Part shown: positions 25,412-34,373 of the stretch, piece by piece
How the letters are laid out: the number at the start of each line of letters is the position of its first letter
Position numbering within the stretch: position 1 is the stretch's first letter
DNA from: Oscillospiraceae bacterium
GTDB lineage: Bacteria > Bacillota > Clostridia > Oscillospirales > Oscillospiraceae
Direction of reading: 5' to 3'
Length of the DNA stretch: 55,124 nt
Assembly: GCA_017437095.1 (NCBI GenBank)
Contig: JAFSBW010000035.1
Coordinates: forward strand, 1-55,124
Notes under the pieces: model-generated
Database searches by the model: none
What the model saw: only the letters and a program-made list of their open reading frames with translations
What the model was told of the DNA's origin: nothing
Position numbers and translations under genes: made by a program

Positions 25412-26596
25412 ATGAAGAATTTTGAACTGAAATACGGCTGCAACCCCAACCAGAAGCCTTCTTCCATCTACATGCATGACGGCAGCGACCTGCCCATTAC
25501 CATCCTCAACGGCCGCCCCGGCTATATCAACTTTTTGGATGCCTTCAACTCCTGGCAGCTGGTAAAAGAGCTGAAGGAAGCTACCGGCCTTTGCGCCGCT
25601 ACCTCCTTTAAGCATGTTTCTCCCACCTCTGCCGCCGTTGGCCTGCCTCTGGATATTGGCCTGAAAAAGGCTTGCTTTGTAGAGGATTGGGAAGGCCTGG
25701 ACGAAAGCCCCCTGGCCTGCGCCTATGTCCGCGCCCGGGGTACCGACCGCCTTTGCTCCTTTGGCGACTGGGTTGCCCTTTCCGATGTTTGCGATGTTAC
25801 TACCGCTAAGCTCATCGCCCGTGAGGTTTCCGACGGCATCATCGCCCCCGGCTATGAGCCCGAAGCTCTGGAGATCCTGAAATCCAAGCGCAAGGGCGGC
25901 TACAACATTGTGCAGATCGACCCCAATTATGTTCCTGCCGAGCAGGAGACCAAGCAGGTATTCGGCATCACCTTCCAGCAGGGCCGCAACAATTTCAAGA
26001 TCGGTAACCACTTGCTGGAAAATGTGGTAACCGCCAATAAGGATTTGCCTGAAAGTGCCAAGCGGGATCTGGTTGTTGCCCTGATCACCCTGAAGTACAC
26101 CCAGTCAAACTCCGTTTGCTTTGCCTATAACGGCCAGGCCATCGGCGTAGGCGCCGGCCAGCAGAGCCGTGTGCATTGCACCCGTCTTGCCGGCGGCAAG
26201 GCCGATACCTGGTTCCTGCGCCAGCACCCCAAGACCCTGAATCTGCCCTTTATCCCCACCATGGGCCGCCCCGAGCGGGACAATGTGATCGACGGCTACA
26301 TCAACGGCAACGAAGAGGATGTATGCGCCGAGGGCATCTGGCAGAACTATTTTACCTCCCGTCCCGAGCCCCTTACCCAGGAAGAGCGCAAGCAGTGGCT
26401 TGCCAGCTTCAAGGGCGTTGCTCTTGGCTCCGATGCTTTCTTCCCCTTTGCGGATAATATCAAGCGGGCTGCCGCTTCCGGCGTAACCTATGTTGCCCAG
26501 CCCGGCGGCTCTATCCGCGATGATCTGGTCATCGCCGAGTGCGACAAATGGGGCATGGCAATGGCCTTCACCGGCATGCGCCTGTTCCACCATTAA
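25412..26596 (+). CDS. AICAR transformylase, standalone
   Basis: 394 residues from the ATG at 25412 after AAGGAG. It matches only the transformylase part of PurH (no N-terminal cyclohydrolase). The K-H catalytic pair is Lys67-His68 in SFKHVSPTSAAVG; further family stretches are RYTQSN-like KYTQSNSVCF, GAGQQSRVHCTRLA and SDAFFPFADNI. It formylates AICAR (ZMP) with 10-formyl-tetrahydrofolate, so its substrate is the ligand of the operon's riboswitch. The next purine gene, purD, is displaced by the inserted cassette at 26601. Confidence 0.93.
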   Translation: MKNFELKYGCNPNQKPSSIYMHDGSDLPITILNGRPGYINFLDAFNSWQLVKELKEATGLCAATSFKHVSPTSAAVGLPLDIGLKKACFVEDWEGLDESPLACAYVRARGTDRLCSFGDWVALSDVCDVTTAKLIAREVSDGIIAPGYEPEALEILKSKRKGGYNIVQIDPNYVPAEQETKQVFGITFQQGRNNFKIGNHLLENVVTANKDLPESAKRDLVVALITLKYTQSNSVCFAYNGQAIGVGAGQQSRVHCTRLAGGKADTWFLRQHPKTLNLPFIPTMGRPERDNVIDGYINGNEEDVCAEGIWQNYFTSRPEPLTQEERKQWLASFKGVALGSDAFFPFADNIKRAAASGVTYVAQPGGSIRDDLVIAECDKWGMAMAFTGMRLFHH

Positions 26597-26600
26597 GACT

Positions 26601-27016
26601 AGATTGAAGAGTTAAGATTGGAGAGTGAAGATCGTGCAGACTGAAAGCATTGCGTATCAGAGTGCTGTTAACTTTGGTAAGCGCATCGTATTGCTGAGTA
26701 AGCATTTACGGCAGGAGCATCAGGAATTTACACTCTCTAGACAAGTTTTAAGAAGCGGAACCAGCATTGGGGCGAATATTGCAGAAGCACGTTGTGGCTT
26801 TAGCCGAAAAGATTTTACTGCAAAGATATATGTTGCACTAAAAGAATGTGTGGAAACGCAGTATTGGCTTGAACTTTTACTGGCAGGTGAATATCTGACA
26901 AGTGCAGAACATCAATCCTTGAGTGATGATTGTGAGCAATTACGTCGAATGTTGTCAGCAACTACGCGTAGTCTTCGATAAGAAATCTTCACTCTTCACT
27001 CACAAATCTTCAATCT
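26601..27016. mobile_element. Intervening-sequence-like cassette with 32-bp inverted repeats
   Basis: The left arm (26601-26632) and right arm (26985-27016) are inverted repeats matching at 27 of 32 positions, with perfect 10-bp outer and inner ends (AGATTGAAGA and GAGTGAAGAT). They enclose a single gene of the 23S rRNA intervening-sequence protein family. The layout copies that of rRNA intervening sequences, a hairpin with a four-helix-bundle ORF in its loop, but here lies in the purine operon between the AICAR transformylase gene and purD. No obvious target duplication was found. Confidence 0.75.
26634..26981 (+). CDS. Four-helix-bundle protein, S23/23S rRNA intervening-sequence family
   Basis: 115 residues if the GTG at 26634 is used (GGAG ten bases upstream); a GTG at 26625 is too close to that site. 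The sequence FGKRIVLLSKHLRQ, SRQVLRSGTSIGANIAEA, and KIYVALKECVETQYWLELL is the four-helix-bundle family found in 23S rRNA intervening sequences and related to the accessory protein of diversity-generating retroelements. The molecular role is not established; RNA or DNA binding through its basic surface is plausible. More AT-rich than its purine neighbours, and enclosed by 32-bp inverted repeats. Confidence 0.9.
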   Translation: MQTESIAYQSAVNFGKRIVLLSKHLRQEHQEFTLSRQVLRSGTSIGANIAEARCGFSRKDFTAKIYVALKECVETQYWLELLLAGEYLTSAEHQSLSDDCEQLRRMLSATTRSLR

Positions 27017-27035
27017 ACAAAAGGGGTTTTGATTT

Positions 27036-28304
27036 ATGAAACTACTGGTTGTTGGTGGTGGCGGCAGAGAACATGCCATCATTAAAAGCTTAAAAAAGAA
27101 TCCGAATGTATCTGAGATCTTTGCTCTGCCCGGCAATGCAGGCATGGCAAAGGATGCTACCTGCGTTGCCATCGGCGCAAAGGACATTGACGGCATCGTA
27201 AATTTCGCGGTGGAAAACGCCATCGACTATGCTGTTGTTGCCCCGGACGATCCTCTGGTTTTGGGCTGCGTAGATGCTCTGGAAGCCAAGGGGATCCCTT
27301 GCTTCGGCCCTCGGGCCAACGCCGCTATCATTGAGGGCAGCAAGGTGTTCTCCAAGAACCTTATGAAGAAGTACGGCATTCCTACTGCTGCCTACGAAGT
27401 GTTTGATAACATGGCAGCGGCCCTGGCCTACCTGGAAACTGCTCCCATCCCTACGGTTATTAAGGCCGACGGCCTGGCCCTGGGCAAGGGCGTGATCATC
27501 GCCATGACACGCCAGGAAGCTATGGATGCTGTGCGCTCCATGATGGAAGACAAGGTCTTCGGCGCCAGCGGCGATCATATCGTTATCGAGGAATTCCTGG
27601 AAGGCCCGGAGGTTTCCGTTCTGGCCTTTACCGATGGCAATGTGGTCAAGCCCATGGTTTCCTCTATGGACCATAAGCGCTCCGGCGACGGCGATACCGG
27701 CCTGAACACCGGCGGCATGGGCACCATCGCCCCCAACCCCTACTATACCGAAGCCATTGCCCAGCGCTGCATGGAGGAGATCTTCCTGCCTACCGTTGCC
27801 GCTATGAACGCCGAGGGCCGCACCTTTAAGGGCTGCCTTTACTTTGGCTTGATGCTTACCAAGAACGGCCCCAAGGTGATCGAGTACAACTGCCGTTTCG
27901 GCGATCCTGAAACCCAGGTTGTTCTGCCCTTGCTGGAAAGCGACCTGCTTACCGTTATGCAGGCTACTACCAACGGCACTTTGGCGGAAACTGAGGTTAA
28001 GTCTGCCGACAAGCATGCCTGCTGTGTCATTATGGCATCCAAGGGCTATCCCACCGCTTACCAAAAGGGCTTCGCCCTTACCATTCCCCAGCAGATCGCC
28101 GACAGCGTATATGTAGCCGGCGCTGCGGAAAAAGACGGCGTTTTGGTAACCAACGGCGGCCGTGTTCTGGGCGCAACTGCCATTGCCGACACTCTGGAAA
28201 ATGCCATTTCCGCTTCTTACCAAATGGTAAAAACCATTCATTTTGACAATGCGTTCTATCGCAGCGATATTGGCCAGCGGGCCTTAAACGCCGGGAGGAA
28301 TTAA
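27036..28304 (+). CDS. purD: Phosphoribosylamine-glycine ligase
   Basis: 422 residues. It starts with the nucleotide-binding LLVVGGGGREHAI and has the ATP-grasp pieces PTVIKADGLALGKGVIIA, GPEVSVLAFTDG and EYNCRFGDPETQ, the last being the metal-binding signature. It joins phosphoribosylamine, the product of PurF, with glycine. The right repeat arm of the inserted cassette ends 20 bases before the start, and AAAAGGGG lies in that gap. purL follows after one base. Confidence 0.96.
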   Translation: MKLLVVGGGGREHAIIKSLKKNPNVSEIFALPGNAGMAKDATCVAIGAKDIDGIVNFAVENAIDYAVVAPDDPLVLGCVDALEAKGIPCFGPRANAAIIEGSKVFSKNLMKKYGIPTAAYEVFDNMAAALAYLETAPIPTVIKADGLALGKGVIIAMTRQEAMDAVRSMMEDKVFGASGDHIVIEEFLEGPEVSVLAFTDGNVVKPMVSSMDHKRSGDGDTGLNTGGMGTIAPNPYYTEAIAQRCMEEIFLPTVAAMNAEGRTFKGCLYFGLMLTKNGPKVIEYNCRFGDPETQVVLPLLESDLLTVMQATTNGTLAETEVKSADKHACCVIMASKGYPTAYQKGFALTIPQQIADSVYVAGAAEKDGVLVTNGGRVLGATAIADTLENAISASYQMVKTIHFDNAFYRSDIGQRALNAGRN

Positions 28305-28305
28305 A

Positions 28306-31300
28306 TTGGTATACCGTATTTTTGTAGAAAAAAAGCAGGGCCTGGACAACGAAGCCCGTGGTCTTCTGAACGAGGCTAAAAACCTGCTGGGCATTTCTGC
28401 CCTGGAAAATGTTCGCCTTTTCAACCGTTACGACGCTCAGGACCTGGAAAAGGAGCTGTTTGACTACGCCGTCAAGACCGTCTTCTCCGAGCCCCAGCTG
28501 GACGATACCTATGCCGCCCTGGAGCTGCCCGGCGCTGTGGTGTTTGCGGTAGAGCCTCTGCCCGGCCAGTTTGACCAGCGGGCGGATTCTGCTGCCCAGT
28601 GTATCCAGATCCTCAGCCAGGGCGAGCGGCCCACTGTCCGCTCCGCCAAGGTCTATGCCCTCTATGGCGATCTGGCAGAAAGGGACATTGCCGCCATTAA
28701 AAAGCATGTTATCAACGCCGTGGAAAGCCGGGAAGCTTCTCTGGAGCTGCCCGAAACTCTGGTAGCCCAGTACGCCGCTCCGGAAACGGTAGCAACCGTT
28801 GAGGGCTTTATCTCCATGGATAGCGATGCCCTGGCCGCCCTGCTGGACAAGCTGGGCCTGGCTATGGACCTGGACGATTTGAAGTTCCTGCAGAACTATT
28901 TTGCTTCTACCGAGCGCCGCGATCCTACCATTACTGAGATCCGGGTAGTAGATACCTACTGGTCCGACCATTGCCGCCATACTACCTTCTCTACCCATAT
29001 TGACGATGTGGTTGTTGACGATCCCGCCGTTGCTGAGGCCTATGAGCGGTATCTGGCCGCCCGGGTAGAGGTCTACGGCGAAGAAAAGGCCGACAAGCGC
29101 CCCCAGACCCTGATGGACATTGCTACCATCGGCGCTAAGACCCTGAAAAAGCGGGGCCTGCTCCCCGAGCTGGACGAGAGCGAAGAGATCAACGCCTGTT
29201 CCATCCATGTTACCGCCAAGGTAAACGGCGAGGATCAGGATTGGCTGCTCATGTTCAAAAATGAGACCCATAACCACCCCACCGAGATCGAGCCCTTTGG
29301 CGGCGCTGCTACCTGTATCGGCGGCTGCATCCGTGACCCCCTGTCCGGCCGTGCCTATGTCCACCAGGCTATGCGCGTTACCGGCGCAGGCGACCCCCGC
29401 AAGAGCCTGAGCGAAACTCTGCCCGGCAAGCTGCCCCAGCGCAAGCTCTGCCAGACCGCCGCTGCCGGCTATTCTTCCTACGGCAACCAGATCGGCCTGG
29501 CTACCGGCCATGTTGCCGAGCTGTACCACGACGGTTTTGTGGCCAAGCGCCTGGAATGCGGCGCCGTGGTTGCCGCTGCCCCTGCCTGGAATGTGCGTCG
29601 TGAGCGCCCTGCCGCCGGGGATGTGATCATTCTGCTGGGCGGCCGCACCGGCCGTGACGGCATCGGCGGCGCTACCGGCTCTTCCAAGAGCCATAATATG
29701 AAGAGCCTTACTACCATGGCTTCCGAAGTCCAGAAGGGCAACGCCCCCGAGGAGCGGAAGATCCAGCGGCTGTTCCGCAACGCAGAGGTTACCCGCCTGA
29801 TCAAGCGCTGCAATGACTTTGGTGCCGGCGGCGTATCTGTTGCCATCGGCGAGCTGGCTCCCGGCCTGCGTATTGACCTGGATGCTGTTCGCAAAAAGTA
29901 TGAGGGCCTGGACGGCACCGAGCTGGCTATTTCCGAATCCCAGGAGCGTATGGCTGTTGTAGTAGAAGCCAAGGATGCCGATAAGTTCATCGCTTTTGCC
30001 CAGGCTGAAAACCTGGAAGCCTATCGGGTGGCAGTTGTTACCGAGGAAGAGCGCATGGTTATGACCTGGAAGGGGCAAACCATCGCCAACCTTTCCCGGG
30101 CTTTCCTGGATACCAACGGCGCTGTAAAGCACACCCGGGTGCAGGTTACTAAGAAGGATCTGTCCGTTCTCTCCAAGGCCCTCTACGGCTCTGTTCGGGA
30201 AATGGCGGCAGACCTGAAGACCGCCAGCCAGCGGGGCCTGGTAGAGCGCTTTGACAGCACCATCGGCGCCGGCAGCCTTACCGTACCCTTCGGCGGCAAG
30301 ACCCAGAAGACCCCCGCCCAGGCGATGGCCGCTCAGCTTCCCGTGCTTCCCGGCCAGGAGACTGACCAGGGCAGCGTAATGGCCTGGGGCTGTGATCCGG
30401 ATGTGCTTTCCCTCGATCCCTATACCGGCGCTTACTCCGCCGTATACACCTCCGTTGCCAAGCTGGTAGCTTCCGGCGCGGATTACCGCAAGGCTTACCT
30501 GACTTTGCAGGAGTTCTTTGAAAAGCTGCGCAATGAGCCTGCTCGCTGGGGCAAGCCCTTTGCCGCCCTGCTGGGCGCTCTGGATGCCCAGCTGGAGCTG
30601 GGCGCTGCCGCCATCGGCGGTAAGGACTCTATGAGCGGCTCCTTCCTGGATAAGGATGTACCGCCCACTCTGATCTCCTTTGCCATCGCCCCCATCGCCG
30701 CCGGCGAGATCCTTACCCCCGAGTTTAAGCAGACCGGCAACCCCGTATACCTCTTCGGCGCCGCCGACGATTCTGCTGATGCTGTAAAGGCAACCTGGGA
30801 GCGCTTCTATGAGCTGCACCTGGCCGGCAAGGTCAAGGCAGCCTGGGCTGTGGAAAACGGCATGGCAGAAGCGGTTATGAAGATGTCCTTCGGCAATAAT
30901 ATCGGCTTTAAGAGCAACGGCGCAGCCCTGGGCCAGTGGCATATGGGCGGCTTCTGGGGCTTCCTGGTAGCCGAGCTTACCGAGGATGTGGAGCTTCCCG
31001 GCGTAATGAAGCTGGGCGAAACCACCGCCGAGCCTGTCATCGACCTGGATGGCGACAAGGCCACTATCGCTGAGCTGCTGGCTCTCCATGAGGGCGTTCT
31101 GGAGGATGTTTACCCCACCCAGACCCCTGGCCAGGACAAGAAGGTGCCTACCTTCTCCTTTGATCAGCCCAGCTCCCTGGCTCCCGCTGTTAAGTGCGCC
31201 AAGCCCAAGGTGCTGATCCCCGTATTCCCCGGCACCAACTGCGAGTACGATTCCGCCCGGGCGGTTATGGCTGCCGGCGCTGAGCCGGAGATCGTGGTCA

Positions 31301-31998
31301 TCCGCAACCTGACGGCAGAGGATGTTTCCCGCAGCGTAGAGCTGGTATCCAAGCAAATCGCTTCCAGCCAGATGATCTTCATCCCCGGCGGCTTCTCCGG
31401 CGGCGACGAGCCGGACGGATCTGCCAAGTTTATTACCGCCTTCTTCCGCAACCCTGCGGTCAAGGAGCAGGTAACCAAGCTTCTGGAGGAGCGGGACGGC
31501 CTGATGTGCGGCATCTGCAACGGCTTCCAGGCGCTGATCAAGCTGGGCCTTGTGCCCTACGGCAAGATCATCGACACCGATGAAACCTGCCCCACCTTGA
31601 CCTTTAATAACATCTCCCGCCACCAGAGCCGCATTGTCCATACCCGCATCGCTTCCAACAAGTCTCCCTGGCTGAGCCTGATGAATGTGGGCGATATCGT
31701 CAATGTTCCCATCTCCCATGGCGAGGGCAAGTTCCTGGCCAGCAAGGAGCTGGCAAAGGCTCTGGCAGCCAACGGCCAGATCGCTACCCAGTATGTGGAT
31801 CTGAACGGCGAGCCCACTATGGATACCGCCTTCAACCCCAACGGCTCCCTCTTTGCCATCGAGGGCATTACCTCTCCCGATGGCCGCGTGCTGGGCAAGA
31901 TGGGCCACAGCGAGCGCATCGGCAAGAATCTCTACCGCAATGTCCCCGGCAACTACGATATCCGTATGTTCGAGGCAGCTGTTAAGTACTTTAAGTAA
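28306..31998 (+). CDS. purL: Phosphoribosylformylglycinamidine synthase, large single-chain form
   Basis: 1230 residues from a TTG start that follows purD directly, with GGGAGG upstream. Order: N-terminal PurS-like region, two AIR-synthase-like halves (for example DTYWSDHCRHTTF and KNETHNHPTEIEPFGGAATCIGG), and a C-terminal glutaminase domain with GTNCEYDSARA, the nucleophile Cys in MCGICNGFQ and the His in ISHGEGKF. It converts FGAR to FGAM using glutamine. So this pathway step has its own glutaminase while the PurF-like protein does not. A strong terminator follows and ends the operon. Confidence 0.96.
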   Translation: MVYRIFVEKKQGLDNEARGLLNEAKNLLGISALENVRLFNRYDAQDLEKELFDYAVKTVFSEPQLDDTYAALELPGAVVFAVEPLPGQFDQRADSAAQCIQILSQGERPTVRSAKVYALYGDLAERDIAAIKKHVINAVESREASLELPETLVAQYAAPETVATVEGFISMDSDALAALLDKLGLAMDLDDLKFLQNYFASTERRDPTITEIRVVDTYWSDHCRHTTFSTHIDDVVVDDPAVAEAYERYLAARVEVYGEEKADKRPQTLMDIATIGAKTLKKRGLLPELDESEEINACSIHVTAKVNGEDQDWLLMFKNETHNHPTEIEPFGGAATCIGGCIRDPLSGRAYVHQAMRVTGAGDPRKSLSETLPGKLPQRKLCQTAAAGYSSYGNQIGLATGHVAELYHDGFVAKRLECGAVVAAAPAWNVRRERPAAGDVIILLGGRTGRDGIGGATGSSKSHNMKSLTTMASEVQKGNAPEERKIQRLFRNAEVTRLIKRCNDFGAGGVSVAIGELAPGLRIDLDAVRKKYEGLDGTELAISESQERMAVVVEAKDADKFIAFAQAENLEAYRVAVVTEEERMVMTWKGQTIANLSRAFLDTNGAVKHTRVQVTKKDLSVLSKALYGSVREMAADLKTASQRGLVERFDSTIGAGSLTVPFGGKTQKTPAQAMAAQLPVLPGQETDQGSVMAWGCDPDVLSLDPYTGAYSAVYTSVAKLVASGADYRKAYLTLQEFFEKLRNEPARWGKPFAALLGALDAQLELGAAAIGGKDSMSGSFLDKDVPPTLISFAIAPIAAGEILTPEFKQTGNPVYLFGAADDSADAVKATWERFYELHLAGKVKAAWAVENGMAEAVMKMSFGNNIGFKSNGAALGQWHMGGFWGFLVAELTEDVELPGVMKLGETTAEPVIDLDGDKATIAELLALHEGVLEDVYPTQTPGQDKKVPTFSFDQPSSLAPAVKCAKPKVLIPVFPGTNCEYDSARAVMAAGAEPEIVVIRNLTAEDVSRSVELVSKQIASSQMIFIPGGFSGGDEPDGSAKFITAFFRNPAVKEQVTKLLEERDGLMCGICNGFQALIKLGLVPYGKIIDTDETCPTLTFNNISRHQSRIVHTRIASNKSPWLSLMNVGDIVNVPISHGEGKFLASKELAKALAANGQIATQYVDLNGEPTMDTAFNPNGSLFAIEGITSPDGRVLGKMGHSERIGKNLYRNVPGNYDIRMFEAAVKYFK

Positions 31999-32046
31999 GC
32001 CAAAGCCCCGGCAGCAAACAGCCGCTTTGCTTGCATAAATCCAAAT

Positions 32047-32080
32047 AAAACTGGCAGGTTGCTTCAACCTGCCAGTTTTT
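32047..32080 (+). terminator. Terminator of the purine operon
   Basis: AAAACTGGCAGGTT (32047-32060) pairs with AACCTGCCAGTTTT (32066-32079), loop GCTTC, T-tract to 32080. Confidence 0.92.
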
Positions 32081-32110
32081 GTATATATCTACCTGGAGCT
32101 AACCAACCAC

Positions 32111-32137
32111 ACCGTAGGGCGGGGGCTTGCCCCCGCC
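32111..32137. repeat. Palindromic repeat, left of the immunity-like gene pair
   Basis: ACCGTAGGGCGG then GGGC-TT-GCCCCC: a 27-bp unit with an internal GGCGGGGGC/GCCCCCGCC palindrome. An inverted copy lies at 33626-33651. Confidence 0.75.
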
Positions 32138-32159
32138 GAAATGTAAAACGCCGCATATG

Positions 32160-32188
32160 TTGATAATTCGCCCCGGCTGTGATACAAT
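32160..32188 (+). promoter_or_regulatory. Promoter for the two-gene island
   Basis: TTGATA (32160-32165), 17-bp spacer, TACAAT (32183-32188). Confidence 0.7.
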
Positions 32189-32226
32189 CATCTTAACAAT
32201 TTAAATATGGCAAGAGGGCCGGCAAT

Positions 32227-32853
32227 ATGGGTTTATTTCATATATTTCAAAAACAAGAAAAGCAAAGTTTCCCGCTTACAACCATTAAGGTAGGAGATTG
32301 GGTTACCCAGTATAGTGCGGGCTATTGGAAAGTTATCAGTATTTATCCAAAGTTCGCAGATGAGGATTACAACTACAATGGTAAGTCCTGGAAAAGGGGA
32401 GACCGTATTGGGGATTGGGTAGTCCTGAAGAAAGGTTTTACGCCTAAAATGAAACCCAGCAATGCTTGCGACCTTGCTGATGCGCAATGGTGCAAGCCGG
32501 TATCCGAGGAAATTTTACAATCAATCCAGGCGATGTTTAACGAGGACGCAAAGCTCCGGCAGAAATTTGAAAAGGCGCCCAATATGCCAAAACCTTCCGT
32601 TGCCAGTGTATGGCTGGCGCTATCAGATGAACAGGCAGAATCCTTTTCCCAACTCATTTTGCGTTTTCCTGAAAAGTTTACTTTGGAACAGTTTTGGATA
32701 CGGTGTGCTGATTACCGTAAGTATATTGCTGACCCTTCTGAGGCTACACACATTTTGTACTTATACAGCTATTTGTGGGAAATCAGTGATAATTTTGACC
32801 CCTTACATTTTGGGCCAGAGCTTAAGAAACTTGATTTTTCTCATCATACATAG
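32227..32853 (+). CDS. Hypothetical cytosolic protein, possible immunity-type
   Basis: 208 residues with its own promoter. No signal peptide or membrane segment. The N-terminal part is a beta-rich, aromatic stretch (VGDWVTQYSAGYWKVISIYP; KRGDRIGDWVVLKKGF), which looks like a small barrel; the rest is helical. Codon use is A/T-ending, unlike the purine operon beside it. I do not recognise a named family. Pairing with an ankyrin-repeat gene and lying between inverted repeats suggests an imported accessory cassette; orphan immunity genes of polymorphic toxins often look like this, but no toxin is present. Confidence 0.7.
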   Translation: MGLFHIFQKQEKQSFPLTTIKVGDWVTQYSAGYWKVISIYPKFADEDYNYNGKSWKRGDRIGDWVVLKKGFTPKMKPSNACDLADAQWCKPVSEEILQSIQAMFNEDAKLRQKFEKAPNMPKPSVASVWLALSDEQAESFSQLILRFPEKFTLEQFWIRCADYRKYIADPSEATHILYLYSYLWEISDNFDPLHFGPELKKLDFSHHT

Positions 32854-32896
32854 AATCTAAACCTGCCCAAACAGCAATTTATAGGGGGTGTTACCT

Positions 32897-33556
32897 TTGA
32901 AGAAGTTATTTAAAGCAATCAGAGATAAAGATTTGGAGCTGGTAAGGCTTTTGATCGATAGCAAACCGGAACTTGTAAATTGTACAGCGAAACAGCCCCC
33001 CAAAAAGGATGACGGCCAATCGCCGTTGCAAGTTGCGTTGAAAACAGGCGCTTTTGATATTGCCGATTATTTGATTGACCAAGGGGCTGATCTGAATTTT
33101 ATGGAAGACGAGTCTTGCTGCAATGCATGGCGGGCTCCGGTAATCCATGATGCAATTAACGCCGCGGTAATGAGCAGCCGATGGAATACCAATAATCCGT
33201 ATACCGGTTTTGAGGTGTTCTCTTCGGAAGAAAAAGCCGTATATTCAAGGACGATACTAGAGAAGATGCTGCAAAAGGGCGCCAATGTCAACAAGCTGGA
33301 TTCATTTGGTAATTCGGGTATTTGGAGATTCTGTGTGCAAGTAAATCAAATTTTACCAAGTTTCAATTATGCCACCAATACTGAAAGCGATGATAGAATT
33401 TTTACGATTGAGCTGGAAACGGATTTACTGATTGTATTAAATTTGCTGTGCAAATACGGTGCTGACTTGGGTTATGTATCTCCTAATACAGGCCTTACCG
33501 TTAAAGAGTTTTACCCCAACGGCTCGATGGCCAAATTATTAAGCCATGTAGAGTGA
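32897..33556 (+). CDS. Ankyrin-repeat protein
   Basis: 219 residues if the TTG at 32897 is used (AGGGGGTG nine bases upstream); a GTG at 32888 overlaps that site. Ankyrin repeats are visible: FKAIRDKDLELVRLLIDSKP, then SPLQVALKTGAFDIADYLIDQGADLN, LEKMLQKGANVNKLDSFG and LLCKYGADLGYV. Cytosolic, no signal peptide. Ankyrin proteins mediate protein contacts and include immunity proteins against secreted toxins. A/T-rich codon use, like its upstream partner (44-base gap), indicates common origin. A terminator and then the right inverted repeat close the island. Confidence 0.85.
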   Translation: MKKLFKAIRDKDLELVRLLIDSKPELVNCTAKQPPKKDDGQSPLQVALKTGAFDIADYLIDQGADLNFMEDESCCNAWRAPVIHDAINAAVMSSRWNTNNPYTGFEVFSSEEKAVYSRTILEKMLQKGANVNKLDSFGNSGIWRFCVQVNQILPSFNYATNTESDDRIFTIELETDLLIVLNLLCKYGADLGYVSPNTGLTVKEFYPNGSMAKLLSHVE

Positions 33557-33581
33557 CAAAATCCTTTTTTCTAAATAATTA

Positions 33582-33616
33582 ACCGCAGCGCTTTTGTGAG
33601 CGCTGCGGTAATTTTT
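33582..33616 (+). terminator. Terminator of the two-gene island
   Basis: ACCGCAGCGCT (33582-33592) / AGCGCTGCGGT (33599-33609), then AATTTTT. Confidence 0.88.
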
Positions 33617-33625
33617 GGCGTTTGC

Positions 33626-33651
33626 GGCGGGGCAAGCCCCCGCTCTACGGT
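33626..33651. repeat. Palindromic repeat, right of the immunity-like gene pair (inverted)
   Basis: The reverse complement reads ACCGTAGAGCGG then GGGCTTGCCCCGCC, matching 32111-32137 except for one substitution and one missing C. Confidence 0.75.
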
Positions 33652-33691
33652 ACATATTTGTAAATGATATGGGATGAAAAGTGCTGGGAAG

Positions 33692-34372
33692 TTAGTTTAC
33701 TTCTATTACGGTCAGCTTGTCATCTTCTACGGTAAAGCGAATGTCGCAGCCGGCAAAGCTTATGCCGTAGATCCGGCCGGGTTTGCGCTGGTAGCTGGGC
33801 CGGGGATCGTGGGAAAGCACCGCCTTGGCGGCTTCCCGCTTATCTTCCGGCAGCTTTTCCAGCAGGGGAGCGGGAAAGCTTACCTCCAGCAGGTATTCCC
33901 CGGCGGTGTCCGTAAAGCCGCCGGTGGCTTCCGGCCGGCAATCGGCATAGGGGATATAGGGCTTGATGTCGAAGATGGGCGTGCCGTCCATCAGGTCAGC
34001 CCCGGCTACATGGATCACCGTGCCATACTCGGCAGTTTTTTCTACCCCCAGAAGCCGAACGCAGGAAAGCCCCAAATTGTTGGGTCGGAAAGGGGAGCGG
34101 GTAGCGAACACGCCCAGCCGGGTATTCCCCCCCAGCCGGGGCGGCCTTACAGTAGGGGACCATCCGCTTCTTACCGCTTCGGAAAACTGCCAGATGATCC
34201 ACAGATGGCTAAAGCCCTCAAGCCCCCGCAGGGCATCTTCGTTGCGGTATTCCGGCTCAAAGATGATGGTAGAGCGAAGCTCCTGCACCAGGCCGCTCTG
34301 CCGGGGGATGCCAAATTTGGTGGCAAAATCGCTTTTCATCCGGGCGATCACCTGAATATTTACGTTCTCCAT
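33692..34372 (-). CDS. trmO: TrmO/TsaA-like tRNA methyltransferase
   Basis: 226 residues. Family motifs: IFEPEYRNEDALRGLEGFSHLWIIWQF, the SAM-site RSPFRPNNLGLSCVRLL, and DLMDGTPIFDIKPYIPYAD. TrmO methylates the threonylcarbamoyl group at A37 of some tRNAs. A C-terminal about 80-residue domain is present, as in E. coli TrmO. It begins one base after the end of the metal transporter permease gene and is probably co-transcribed, an arrangement with no clear functional reason. It converges with the island upstream in coordinates. Confidence 0.9.
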   Translation of the reverse strand: MENVNIQVIARMKSDFATKFGIPRQSGLVQELRSTIIFEPEYRNEDALRGLEGFSHLWIIWQFSEAVRSGWSPTVRPPRLGGNTRLGVFATRSPFRPNNLGLSCVRLLGVEKTAEYGTVIHVAGADLMDGTPIFDIKPYIPYADCRPEATGGFTDTAGEYLLEVSFPAPLLEKLPEDKREAAKAVLSHDPRPSYQRKPGRIYGISFAGCDIRFTVEDDKLTVIEVN

Positions 34373-34373
34373 A

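Noticed and set aside
28078-32067. 1329-residue minus-strand frame opposite purL
   Set aside because: Same reason: it shadows a clearly real purL with intact motifs.
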